Origin: Cycas panzhihuaensis | Taxonomy: Eukaryota; Cycadophyta | Reading direction: 5' to 3' | NCBI GenBank assembly: GCA_023213395.1 | Contig: CM041465.1 | Span: 129,525,741-129,589,740, forward strand | Length of the DNA stretch: 64,000 nucleotides | Notes under the pieces: model-generated | What the model was told of the DNA's origin: nothing | The model's database searches: none | Seen by the model: the letters and a program-made list of their open reading frames with translations, nothing else | Made by a program: the position numbers and the translations under genes | Part shown: piece after piece, positions 48,141-59,515 of the stretch | Layout of the letters: every line of letters starts with the position of its first letter | Position numbering within the stretch: position 1 is the stretch's first letter

Positions 48141-48412
48141 ATCATTATATAAATTTATTTATACTTAGCAATTATTCTCTTACTATTCACCATATATAAA
48201 TAATTAATGTTTGAGGAAGGTCATGTGAGCCATATTATTTCCTTTTTTATTACTTTATGATAGTTTTTAATATTATATTAATATAATTCTCCATCATAAA
48301 TTTTATATTAATTTATATACTCCTTTACTTAGTTTTGTAGGTATTTTTATCACTTTGCCTTTTAGCTTTTAATGATCTTTTCTTATAACTTTCTATATAT
48401 AGAGAAGAAGAA
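48141..48412. other. Spacer between elements E and J
   Basis: AT-rich, no feature recognised; probably the same host sequence as 34046-34568, separated by element E. Confidence 0.6.
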
Positions 48413-48879
48413 TGTGGTATTTATAAATTATGAAGAAGTTAGCTTTTAGTAAAAATAAGAAAGTCAGTATTTTAGGAGAATAGTCATTACATCTCTAAAT
48501 TAGATTAAGTCAGTATTTTAAAGAGAGAGAATTAGAAGCTAGGTTTTTATAAATATAGAAGCCTTATTTATTTGTAAAATATCTTTGTAGAATTTGATAT
48601 TTTGGATCTAGACTAACGGCCTAGCGCTATTAAGGAATTATTATACCATTTTGGGACGAAACCCTTGCCTTAAAGAAGACAAGATATTGTTATTATTTTA
48701 TCTGATATATATTATTTACTACAGTAAGTTTGATATTAATCTTGTATTATTAAGTGGTATGTTATTATATTTAAATCATTATGGATATCTATTATTATTT
48801 ATGATGAGATGTTATTTTTATAAATTATCTATAATGTAAATGTTATCATTTTTGTCTATAAGTAGTGAGCATTACCATA
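48413..48879 (+). repeat. 5' LTR of element J
   Basis: Pairs with 62921-63406; primer-binding site two bases downstream. Confidence 0.85.
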
Positions 48880-50123
48880 AGTGGTATTAGAGCTTCATTT
48901 TTTGGTGGATGAAGGCTTTGCATTTTCAAGAGTCTAAACAAAAGAATTTCAAAAAAATAATCACAAATTTAAGTTAACTAGACCTATTTTATAATTTTTT
49001 AGTGGTTATACCATAGGTTTTAGAGTGAAATTATGAAAATTAGAGGGAATATAATTTTAAGCTACTATCCATCGATGTCTTTAGTGCCTAAAATATGCTA
49101 CTGTAATTTTAAATGGTTATAACTTATAGGTGTGTGATTAACCTTTCTTTTTTTTAATCTATACACCTCGATGCTTAATTTATACTGGAAGTGGTTTTAG
49201 ATCCATTAAATATTGGAGTAAAATGTTATTAACATTTTGGTAATAGGCATTATTGTAGTCCCTAAAAACCCTAATTATGATCCCCTATAAAGGGGCTATA
49301 ATAATTACTACATGCATCTAAATGAGTTAATTTTTTTTTTGATTTGGTATGGCTTAAAGCATAGATTGCTCATGAAAAATAAAATTTGAATTTAGAGATG
49401 TATCTCAAAAGTTATTGATATTTTAGTGGAGGGTACTATTGCCCTAAAATTTAAATTTGATATCCAACCTGCAAGGGGCACTATAAGAGCTACAAAGCTC
49501 TAAGACACCTCAAACCAAGCCCATTGTAGATATTTTGAAGTCCTTTCCACTCAAGAGAAGGATTCATTTAATTTAGATTAGTGAAGAAAAAGTTATATCA
49601 TTTTTATTTTATTTTTAAAAGGAGTACCTAAACATTTGCATCCATAACTTTTGTTATAGGAGTCAGGTTCCAATGTTGTTTGAACTATTGGAATCTTAGT
49701 TTAGAGATGATCAATTTAAATGGTTGCATAGTATAGTTTTATTAGTTCTTGATGTAGATTTTAATCCATAAATTTACAGCTTTTTATTGAAAAGAGAAAA
49801 ATTAACAACTTGGTTAGAGTAAAAATCTTTGGTAGAATTAAAGGAGTTGCTAAAGTAGATATAATAAAAGACATGCTTAATATGAAAATTTTAAAGTATT
49901 CAACCATTTACCATAGGGGAAGGTATAACAACTATAAAACGTCTTTAATATATTTACATATATTGTGGACTCATACTGAATATAAAATCTGAGGATCATG
50001 GATTGAGCATTCAATACCGCTTAAGCGGGGAGTTTGTTGATGGTATGAAGATTAATTTAAAAAATAAAAATCTTCAATAAATTGTATTGGTTTAAAAGAG
50101 ATTTTAGAATAGCATCTATCTAA
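48880..50123 (+). other. Leader of element J
   Basis: No coding frame. The block at 49010-49300, with AGTCCCTAAAAACCCTAA at 49258-49275, matches the leader of element D. A 12-bp palindrome CCGCTTAAGCGG lies at 50017-50028. Confidence 0.65.
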
Positions 50124-50616
50124 TGGGATCAAGATAAAGAAATGGACCTAACTCAGGATAATGTTATTAATGAGAACACAAAAGAAATTTATTATAAGGA
50201 AGTTGCTAAAGAATCAAAGTAGCTAGATGAAGGGACAATAAAAGAGGAAGAACCAACCAATGATAAAGGGATCTAGAATACAATATAGAAGTGTTAACAA
50301 GAATCAATTCAAGAGCAACAACACAATAAGATTAAAGACATGAAGCAGGGAGAGATTGAGTATCTTGTAGAAGAATCTAACCAAGTATTAGTTGGAGCAT
50401 AGCACTATAATGAACAACTTATATAGGAGCAACATGACAAAGTTGATGAGCAATTGAAAAAGGATCTAATCATAAGACATAGACCTTAAGAAGAGACTAA
50501 GCAAACCATAAAGAAGTTAGGCAAACAAGTGAATTCCACAAGGTACTTGATCTTATTTTGCACATACACATTACACTTGGCAGATTTATTTTTCCTCTTT
50601 CTTTTCTATCTTTAAT
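50124..50616 (+). pseudogene. Element J Glu/Lys/Gln-rich reading frame, broken
   Basis: One frame stays readable over about 150 codons with roughly eight stops. It is highly charged and would form helices (for example E-I-Y-Y-K-E-V-A-K-E-S-K, K-V-D-E-Q-L-K-K-D-L). The segment Q-Q-H-N-K-I-K-D-M-K-Q-G-E-I-E-Y-L (50316-50366) resembles the repeats in the tail of the element D protein. It could be an N-terminal Gag region or a D-like tail. I cannot assign a function. Confidence 0.45.
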
Positions 50617-51115
50617 AGTTGTGAAACGCTTCTCACCATTACCTCATAATTATCAAAACTCCTAAGTCTTCTAACTCCAACATCTTTGTAAGATAAATTT
50701 TAGTCTCTCTTCACAACCCTAACTTATACCATGGTTCACATGTCTCTTTACCCCCTAACCACTTTCCTCGATAGGATGTCCTAAACCTTTCACTCTCTAT
50801 TCATTGTATTTCACATCCTGATTCAAATTTTACTTTTATAAAACCTCATTACATTTGTCCCAATCTTTTACACCTCAATATAGCCTATACTCTTTTTTTT
50901 TATTAACCCCTCTATCTATCCCATACCCCATATTTGAACCTCTATGTAAACCTTCTCCCTATAAAAAGTGTCTATCCTTAATTCCATATCCTAATTATTT
51001 CCATAGTTATCCAACCAAACCCATCTTAAACATACACCTCTTTCAAATCATCTCTCAAACCTCAATGTTCATATGTGGACAAATTAATAGGTGAGTCATC
51101 AAGGTTGATGATATG
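50617..51115 (+). other. Element J internal segment before copia I
   Basis: Pyrimidine-rich, non-coding DNA (many TTC/CCT runs). No feature recognised; element J resumes at 62419. Confidence 0.5.
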
Positions 51116-51349
51116 TGTTATAGGATTTACTCTATTCTTCAATGAACTTGTCACAAGTATTAGGTAAGTTATGAGTCCAATTTTGGACCATTACTAAACC
51201 CATGTATATATAATAATGTACATTAAATTTGTGAGGTAGAAATTCAAAAAGAATAACATTGTGAGGTAGATTAATTCTACTTTTTTTTTATCCTATATTC
51301 TAGTATGTTTAGCTCTCATATCTTTAATCCTATGTTACTTTGATTAACA
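51116..51349 (+). repeat. 5' LTR of element I
   Basis: 234 bp, collinear with 62185-62418 (same length). Confidence 0.9.
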
Positions 51350-51639
51350 TTGTGGTATTATAGTAGGTATAGTTTAATTTGCACTCATGGTATGTGAGCT
51401 AAACATATAAGAGTGAAATTTTTATGGGTTTTGAAATAATAATTTTACCAATTTTATTGAGAGTTTAAATTATTATACCATGTGGTTTATACATTAATAT
51501 ATGGGTTGTTAGATATTATGTCATAAAATATAATGGTGCAATAAGCTTATTTTAGAAGAGAGTATATTTACCTTATGCAGAGAGTAATCTAACTCTTATA
51601 TTTAAGCAATTAAGAAAGTTATATGTTAAGAAGTGTAAT

Positions 51640-52330
51640 TGATGGGAAACATATTTTCCAAAGTTTTTAGAAGCCTATGAAGCAACTAAAGTTGCTTTCT
51701 CTATATTCACACCAACACCCTTATTGGGTAATCTTGAAGTTAAAAGAGCGCCGATATGATTATACCACTAAGACACATTGGGAAACTTTAGTCTAAAGTC
51801 TTCGCTAATGGCACCATGTACTATGATATCATCTTTTATAGGTTGGTGCCCTAAAATGTAAGTGAAACTAAGGAGATACTCATCAAGGTGCTTAATGCCA
51901 ACCTCTATGTTGAGATTGGGGAAGAGTTTGAGAATAAGCTCTTTAAGATTATAGGTAAATTTCAAGAAGGAAAACCTACTCATATGACAGAGGGTTTATT
52001 AATGACTTTGGAAGGGCCTTGCTAACCTACCCATAATATATTGTCTATCTTTACTAGATTTATGAGGCGCGATAAGTATGAAGAAAGCTTCAATGTTTTA
52101 TCTATGGGCTTAAATAGTTGGAAAGGGGTTTATCCCTTTATTTCATACATTGGGTAAGGGAGTGAAATCTATCAAGTGATAACCATGTAACGCACTTAAA
52201 GGAAGGGCATGTCAAGGAAGGAAGCACACAAAGATAATGGGCAACATTATTAGACCTCTTAATAAAGGAGATTGAAGAGAAGAACAATGCTAGTGACGTT
52301 TAGAATGATGAGGATATGCATTATAACTAT
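51640..52330 (+). pseudogene. Cryptic decayed coding segment in the leader of element I
   Basis: A reading frame with unusually few stops for this region. The longest uninterrupted piece begins N-V-S-E-T-K-E-I-L-I-K-V-L-N-A-N (near 51857) and runs on to L-L-M-T-L-E-G-P-C (near 52022); another lies at 52060-52140 (F-M-R-R-D-K-Y-E-E-S-F-N-V-L). I recognise no domain. It could be a captured gene fragment, an extra element-borne frame, or chance. Element B cuts it off at 52374, and a 50-codon open stretch to the right of B (about 58890-59045) may be its continuation. Confidence 0.35.
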
Positions 52331-52374
52331 TAAACTAGAGTGATGCCCATATAAACTATTATGAAAGACAATAG

Positions 52375-52740
52375 TGTTAATGTGGTAGTTAATTATTAAG
52401 CCACTTTAGTTAATGTTAATGTGGTTTAATTAAGTGAAAAGGTGCGAAGCCAAAAAGGTGCATCTTATGTGGAGGGTCACTACTCTAATCAAGTGACACC
52501 TCTTAGGAGAGAATAAATGCCTTGAGGCCTTGTGTATTCAACATCTAAGAATCATTGTATCAATCTATTATGAAATAATCAATATGATCCATCAAGGATC
52601 CTTTTGTGGTGGATTTTTTCCTGAAAGGGTTTTCCCACGTAAATCATGTGTACTGTGTATCTATTTTCTATGTGTATATTTATTTACTTGTTGTGTATGG
52701 TAAAAGATTCTATAGTTGGAAATATTCATGTTCCCAAACA
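52375..52740 (+). repeat. 5' LTR of element B
   Basis: 366 bp, TGTTAATGTGG...CCCAAACA, followed directly by the primer-binding site. Confidence 0.92.
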
Positions 52741-53462
52741 TGGTATCAGAGTCGTAGGGTCCTACATAGTTGAAGGCTAACGATGAGTAGAGCAGTATGA
52801 TCGTTGGTTACTAAGTGAAGTTGTTAAATCCAAGACTTATCCTGAGGGTCCATCACCTCTAGCAATGTGTAGAAGTAGGGACAACGTTTGGTGGTTGAAG
52901 TAGTGAAATTCACTATTTAATGAAGCATAAGGGTTATTAGAGTCAAATTCGAGCGTGAAGACCACAATCGTAGTTGGAGTTGGCTTGTTAGGGGCCATCC
53001 AAAGTTGGTTGAAGATCTGTTACAAAGATTGATGCCTGTAGAGCATACACTGATGGTAATTCATCGATTATAAGGACATCCATCCATATACACAAGTAAG
53101 TCGATCATTTTTTTCACCCAAAATACTATAAAATTAAAAAAAAAAGTAAGTTTTTTTTTTTCTGGTGTCACATTTATTCAGTCTATATAAGGAAGAGATT
53201 GGAGCCTTCATGAGTCATTTTTAGCCCTCTATACTGAGATTAAATGGAGTACATAGTAGTATAAAGCATTGTCCACTATATTTTTGAGTTCTAGTGCTTT
53301 TGTAAATGGGAGTATGACCTCTTATCTCCATTGAATACACCTTGTTGAGCCTGAATCTGTGTGTTGAGAGATAACTGGGCTATTTGTATGCTATTTTGGA
53401 GACTTGCATGCTTTAAGTAAGCACTATACATCTGTTTTGAGGCTGTCTGAGTGTTTTGCATG

Positions 53463-53792
53463 GTGGCTGGGCGTAATTTCTCTTGGCTAAGTGCATTTGT
53501 AAGGTGGTTGGGCACTATTTTTCTTGGCTGAATGTATTTTCTCATGGCTAGACGTTTTAAGGGATTGTTAGACTGTGTAAATGATATTTTCAGTCATATA
53601 GGTATGTGTGGACCTATTCCTATAGTGGCTGGACATTTTTTTGGGACTATTGAGCCGTGTAGAGGCTATTTTCAATCGTATAAGTGTGTGTAGACTTATT
53701 CCTATGGTGGCTAGATATCTTTGAGGGACTATTAGACAATGTAGAGGATGTTTACAGCCATAAAGGGGTGTGTAGGCATGTTCCCAAGGTGG
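53463..53792 (+). repeat. Tandem repeats in the leader of element B (41-bp and 82-bp units)
   Basis: Two 41-bp units (53463-53503, 53504-53544) each start GTGG(C/T)TGGGC. They are followed by three units of 81-82 bp (53548-53628, 53629-53710, 53711-53792), each starting CT(A/G)GA and ending (A/T)(T/C)(A/C)(A/T)(A/G)GTGG. The long unit is twice the short one. The array lies in the RNA leader between the primer-binding site and gag. Confidence 0.8.
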
Positions 53793-53876
53793 CTAGTCAG
53801 CGTGATACTTGGAGGAGTTACGGCAGTCACGCCCCTTATCACACCCTTTGTGACAGTTTTGGTTGCGTCCTTTGGA

Positions 53877-53909
53877 AATATTTACTAAGGTTAACACTTA
53901 GTAAATATT
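53877..53909 (+). promoter_or_regulatory. Perfect 13-bp hairpin in the leader of element B
   Basis: AATATTTACTAAG, a 7-base loop GTTAACA, then CTTAGTAAATATT. The stem is perfect in a leader that is otherwise decayed. In retroelements, leader hairpins can act in RNA dimerisation or packaging; that role is only inferred here. Confidence 0.6.
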
Positions 53910-54438
53910 CTATAACTTGTATCTTTTATTTGAAGTACGTAGGTGTTAGTTAAAAGGTATGGGTGCATTGGAAAGTTGTTTTAGTTAGGAATATGCCTTT
54001 TGACATATTCACCTTAACTTAAAAATATAAAAGAGCCCTTTATACCATTGGTTCAACATAATTTTACATAGTGTGAAGTACTTTGAAGTCGTTTAAGACC
54101 CTTGGTGAGCTATTTTCAACGTGAATCGAGGCCATTTATTGTGTTTAATGACTTGAAGACTGTGTATTATAGTCATCTAGAGCTGTCCTTTGTTCTTGGA
54201 ATATCATTTTAAGTGCCTTAACGGTCATTTTTGACACCTTTTTAGGGTATTTAAAGGTCGTTTGTTGATGGTTGATGAGGCATAAATAGTCGATGGCTCA
54301 CTTAATATGGGTATAATTGGTATTAGGTGCCCTTAGAAGCATGCTCGTGAGCCAAAGAAGGATATAGGGATGCAATTTTATCCTGCAGACATTCTTTTTT
54401 TTTTGTCAATTATTTCATATGGAAGCCCATTTCTTGAG

Positions 54439-55245
54439 ATGGAGTGCATTATACCCAAAGTTATCTTCAATGGTAATAATTTCAGCGAGTAGAAGGCCAA
54501 TATGGCGTTTATTTTGATGGTGAATCAACTTTGGGGTATCACCAAGGCAAAAGTGAATGTGATTCCATTAGACCATAAGGAGCAAATTCATCTCGAACAG
54601 AAGAAATTTATGGCCGTGGTACTGTTGAAACTGTCATTGGCACTGGACCAGAGAGCACCGGTTCACAATTTAGACGAACTGGATGAGATATGGATAAAAT
54701 TGTGTGATACATTTAAAAATAAGCAGACGAATAGGCATCTTACACTGATATTGGAGTTACTCAACTCGTGTGTGGAGGATGAGAACAACATCAGCTCCTA
54801 CCTTAACAAGATTATAGACTTAAAGAATAAGACAGAGGAACTGAAACCAAACTCAATCGATAATACATTATTATTCGCAATAATCATGTTAAAATAGTCG
54901 GTTACCTTCATCACATTCTAGACCATTTATGGTGGAGATGAAGTGATGGAAGTATAGACATTTAATAGGCTTAAAAACCTGATTCTAGTGGAGGATGCCA
55001 AGCTTAAACATCACATTATGCTTGGAGGTTCTGGTTCAAGTCAGGCCCTAGCCATGAAAACTCAAAGGAAGGAGGCCTATAAGGAGGAGAAGATCATACA
55101 AAGGTCAAGAGAAAGTTCATATAATAGAAAGAAGTTCAACGAGAAATGCAATTCTTGCAAGAAGGATGGTCACCGCGAGAAGAACTGCTGGTTCAAGCAT
55201 CGTGACAAGTGTAAAGTTAACTAGGATGATAAAGGGAAGAATGTC
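54439..55245 (+). pseudogene. Element B gag, nearly open
   Basis: The ATG at 54439 opens M-E-C-I-I-P-K-V-I-F-N-G-N-N-F, and one frame runs to 55224. Stops fall only at 54493 (TAG in the S-E-W-like position), at 54895 and near 54955. UBN2-type Gag features are P-V-H-N-L-D-E-L-D-E-I-W and N-N-I-S-S-Y-L-N-K-I. The CCHC knuckle is intact at 55147-55188 (C-N-S-C-K-K-D-G-H-R-E-K-N-C), the only complete one in the window. Gag would form the virus-like particle that packages the element RNA. Confidence 0.88.
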
Positions 55246-56740
55246 GCTACTCACTATGTCCAAGCAAAACCCTTATCGGTTGAATTAGATCAGAGAGATT
55301 ATTGGGTGCTGACTCTAGAGCACAGAAGCACATTTCTTACTAGAGGTAAAACTTTGATATGATGACTTCAAATTAGAGTGGTACTGAGATTGTCCTTGGT
55401 AATGCTCACATCTTGCCAGTAGAAGGTATCAGTGAAGTTTCCATTGTATGAGGTAAATTTATCAAGGTGTATTATATACCGAAGATGCAATTGAACCTTC
55501 TTTTAGCCTAAGAGATCTGCAAACAAGGTATGAAGGTGGAGCTCTATGATGATAAATGCCTAATTAAGGATCTGAAACAAAACTTTATTGTTATAGCTAC
55601 TGGGAAAGTTAGGGACAACTTCTGGGTATTTAAAAAGTTTCAATCTCACAAGAAGTCCTATGCCTTTATTGTCAGTGCAGATGATGTGAGTAAGTTATGG
55701 CACAACTACCTAGGTCACCTTAATTATAGGAGTATTACACTATTGAAGAGGTTGAAGATGGTGGAAGGATTAGCATTGATTACCTACTCAGATGGTGTGT
55801 GTGAAGGGTGTATGTATGGCAAACACCACTGCTACCCTTTTGCTCAGGATAATGCCTAGAGAGTTAAGGAGAAACTAGAGCTTGTACATTCAGACATAAT
55901 GGGTCATATTCCTAACCCTTTGATATCTGGAGCTTGTTATACTCTTGTATTTGTAGATGACTATACCAAGAAGACCTAGGTTTACTTTCTCAAGAACAAG
56001 TCAGATGTGTTTGATTGCTTTCGTGACTAGAAAGTGATGGTTGAAAATGAATGTGATAAGAAAATAAAGTCGTTAAGAAGTGATAATGGCAAGGAATACA
56101 ACAATCATGCATTCAAGCAGTTCTGCCACGATCATGGAATAAAGTAGGAGTTTACGGTCTCGTATACCCCATAACAGAATAGAGTTGCTGAAAGAAAAAA
56201 ATGTACCATGATGGAGATGGCAAGGTGTATGGTGCATGCTAAAAACCTGCCACCAAAGTTTTAGGCAGAAGCTATGGCAACTGCTATTTATATTTTGAAC
56301 CGGGTACCCACTCAAGCAATTCGCAGCATAACCCTCAAAGAAAAATGGGCCAGTCATAAGCCTGTCATTAGCCATTTAATAAGATTTGGGTGTATTGTGT
56401 ACACTCACATCCCCGATGATACCCGCAAGAAGCTAGATTAGAAGAGTCTAAAGTGCATATTCATGGGGTATAGCAGGGAGAACAAAGCCTACAGACTATG
56501 GGATCCACATGGGGAGAAAATTATGGTTAATTAGAATGCAAAATTTGATGAGACATTGATGTATCATGCTGACAGATCATCAGAAGAGCCTTTTTACCCC
56601 CTCCTTCTCCCATTCCCATATTCATTAAGCAAAGAGGACAAAAAGCCAATCGCTAAAACACCTGAGAAAGCAAGATCAAGTGTGACGAGTAATAATGAGG
56701 AGTCGATGTGAGTTGAAGTACCTCCAGTAATGGGTCCTTC
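55246..56740 (+). pseudogene. Element B protease and integrase, broken
   Basis: The protease active site reads G-A-D-S-R-A-Q-K-H-I-S at 55305-55337, with Arg for the Gly of D-S-G. The GAG pre-integrase domain at 55530-55859 has the zinc ligands L-W-H-N-Y-L-G-H and C-E-G-C-M-Y-G-K in place. The integrase core follows: V-D-D-Y-T-K (55955), R-S-D-N-G-K-E-Y (56080) and V-A-E-R-K (56180). TAG stops recur where copia has Trp or Gln, for example K-T-stop-V-Y near 55977 and F-stop-A-E-A near 56261. Integrase would insert the cDNA into the chromosome. The region 56560-56840 is the integrase-RT linker. Confidence 0.88.
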
Positions 56741-56840
56741 GAGACCTTTATGGGCAAGGAAGACTCTAAAAGATTCTTATGTGGCGATGTAGACCTTAAC
56801 TGATGATCGAAGAACATGAAGTCAGCATGTCAATCAAACT

Positions 56841-58385
56841 ATGCTGGTAGACACCAACTCTAGTGATACTGATTCATTCGATGAAGTGAAAGGAGACCTA
56901 AGATGGAGAGATACAATGGAGGAGGAGTACAGTTCTCTACTAAAGAACGATACATGGGATTTAGTTCTATTACCTATGACAAAGAATCTTGTAGGATGCA
57001 AGTGGGTCTACAAGATAAAGTTCTGCTCTGATCGAGAGGTGGGCAAGTTTAAGGCCAAACTTGTTACGCACAGATTCAAGCAGAAAGAACGAATTGACTA
57101 TGAGGAGACATTTGCACTAGTCTCTAGAATGACAACAATCCATTTGCTCATTTCCTTAGTAACAACTTACGATTAGGAGTTACATTAGATATACGTAAAG
57201 TCTGCATTCCTTAATGGAGATCTAAAGGAGGAGATATATATGTTGCAGCCTCTAAGATTTATTAAGGACGCTAGGAGAACCTTGTTTGCCATCTGAAGAA
57301 GTCAATCTATGGCCTAAAACAAGCACCATGTGCTTAGTATAAAAAGATAGATGTGAAGTTGAAACCTAAAGGTTTCAAGATTTCAGAACCCAACCTGAAT
57401 CTATATGTGAAGAGAAGAGGGACTTCAATAGTTGCTTATGTAGTGTATGTGGATGATTTGGTCATCAATGGTAACTGTGGAAAGGTTATTGCTAAAGTCA
57501 AATCTAATCTGGGAGCTTCATTTGACATGATAGACCTTGGGAGACTTCACTACTTCTTCAGTATTCAGGTTAGGCAGATGGATGACGGGATAGTATTGTT
57601 ATAGTTATAGTATATGAAAAACTTACTAAAGAAATTTGGAATACAAAATTACAAACCAGTTGCAACATCATGTGTAAAAGGTATAAAGTTGCAGAAGGAC
57701 ATGGCCAAGCCCTCTATAGATGGCATAAAGTATCACTAGTTGGTTGGGAGTCTGATCTATTTTACTCACACTTACCCTGATATTACATACATTGTTAGGT
57801 TGGTTTCCCACTACATGCAGAATCCTCAAGAGCCTCATTTGGTTGCTGCAAAGCAGATTCTAAAGTATTTGAAGGAGACAATCAATCTTAGTCTCTAATA
57901 TTGCTGAGGTGAAGAGATATAGTTGCATGGCTACATGGATGCTAATTGAGGAGGAGAATTCAACGATCAGAAGTCCATTATTGGATACCTATTTGGTGTT
58001 GGTAATGGATTTGTTTCATGGTAATGAAAGAAGCAATATACAATGGTGCTATCTTTTATAGAGGTAGAATATTAAGGACTCGGTGTGGGTGTAAAAGAAC
58101 CTATATGGTTGCAAAGTCTCTTAGAGTTTCAAATGGATAGCTGGTTATCTTTATTGATAATCAAAGTACTATTTACCTATTAAAGAATCAAGAGTTTCAT
58201 GGACGTATGAAGCATATTAAGATTCAACACCATTACATTCGTGAACAGATCAAATCAGGGAAGTTACAGGTTAACTACTATCTGGATGAATTTTAGCTTG
58301 CAGACGTATTCACCAAACCTCTCACTGAAGATCAATTCACAAACATGCATACCATACTTGGACTCACCAATGTTATCCTTGAGGG
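56841..58385 (+). pseudogene. Element B reverse transcriptase and RNase H, broken
   Basis: The RT starts in the open stretch 56841-57176, with W-D-L-V-L-L-P and C-K-W-V-Y-K-I-K. V-K-S-A-F-L-N-G-D-L lies at about 57200, and the catalytic Y-V-D-D is intact at 57446-57457. RNase H covers about 57880-58370 and ends with L-A-D-V-F-T-K-P-L. Several TAG codons (for example 57176, 57602, 57737) and a few frameshifts interrupt it. It would copy the element RNA into DNA. It is the best-preserved copia RT in the window. Confidence 0.88.
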
Positions 58386-58497
58386 GGAATGTATCGATAA
58401 GGATAAGAAGTTGCACGATAGTCTCAACCTTCGTGATAATATAATTGTTGTAATTAGAAGGCTCCCCGCATTCATATTAAGGGGGGATGTTAATGTG

Positions 58498-58852
58498 GCA
58501 GTTAATTACTAATCCACTTAATTAATGTTAATATGGTTTAATTAAGTGAAAAGATGTGAAGCTAAATAGATGCAACTTATTTAGAGAGTCACAACCATAA
58601 TTAAGTGACACCTCTTAGGAGAGTACAAATGCCTTGAGGCCTTATGTATTCAACGTTTAAGAATCATTATATCAATCCATTGTGAAATAATCAATGTGAT
58701 CCATCAAGGATCCTTTTATGGTGGGTTTTTTCCCGAAAGGGTTTTCCCCATGTAAATCTTGTGTACTGTGCATTTGTGTTTCTGTGTATATTTGTTTACT
58801 TTCTGTGTATGGTAAAAGATTCTGCAGTTGAGAACATTCGTATATGATTTCA
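58498..58852 (+). repeat. 3' LTR of element B
   Basis: About 355 bp, pairs with 52375-52740, preceded by AAGGGGGGA. The final 15-20 bases diverge from the 5' copy. Confidence 0.88.
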
Positions 58853-59515
58853 TGGTCTTGAGCAAATAGAAGAGAGACTCCTAATATAAACACTACAATA
58901 GTGGACAATTAAATAACATCATCGTAATCACCCAACACATAGAATTTCAAGTGAAACTAAAAGTTAAAACAAATGCAATTGACATTGAAGCAGGCATGAA
59001 ATTATTGCAGGTGGGTGCCATATGCAAACAAAATCCACATATGAGAATACTTTGGTTAAAATAATTTTATTTTTTTATAATGTTATAAATACATTAAGTT
59101 ATATATAATTTTGTTTTGAATTCTAAAACCTCTTTTTATTAGTTAGCCCCTTGGTCACATTAAATGATGAGTGTTAGGCAAGTTTCTAGCTTATTAAGAA
59201 GCCCATTATAAAAATAGAATTAATATTTCTTATGTTTTTTTTTTGTGTTCTATGCATTAAACATAGTTATATGTGTGGTTTTTGGCTCCCTACATGGTGA
59301 TTAATGAGTTTATGTATAATGTCGATACTCTAAATAACAACTAAAGACTAAATCTAGTGAGTGCATTATGTCAAGGCTTTTAACACCTCTTCTTCTTTTT
59401 TCAATTGTGCTACTTTTCGTAATGTCGGGTGGAAGTCTATTTTCCCCTTTAGTCAAATTCATTGGTATTGAAAACTATAACACGTAAAAATATCAAAATG
59501 ATAAACTTGTTGTAG
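58853..59515 (+). other. Element I leader, part next to gag
   Basis: Mostly non-coding. At about 59133-59160 it has TTAGTTAGCCCCTTGGTCACATTA, which resembles the leader motif of L, G and E in the same orientation relative to each element. Confidence 0.6.

Larger units (their letters stand above)
52375..58852 (+). mobile_element. Ty1/copia element B, full length
   Basis: LTRs at 52375-52740 and 58498-58852, primer-binding site TGGTATCAGAGTCG at 52741-52754, polypurine tract AAGGGGGGA at 58489-58497. Complete copia order: gag, protease, integrase, RT, RNase H, 6.5 kb in all. It is a relative of element A, and the better preserved of the two. It lies in the leader of element I. No target duplication was found, and the last bases of the 3' LTR differ from the 5' LTR, so the right end may be slightly rearranged. 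Confidence 0.92.

Noticed and set aside
49810-50040. CGGGGAG-TTTGTTGATG near 50024 as a polypurine tract and LTR start
   Set aside because: No matching LTR was found on either side.
53684-53953. 89-codon open frame in the leader of element B
   Set aside because: It overlaps the tandem repeats and hairpin and has no homologue in element A.
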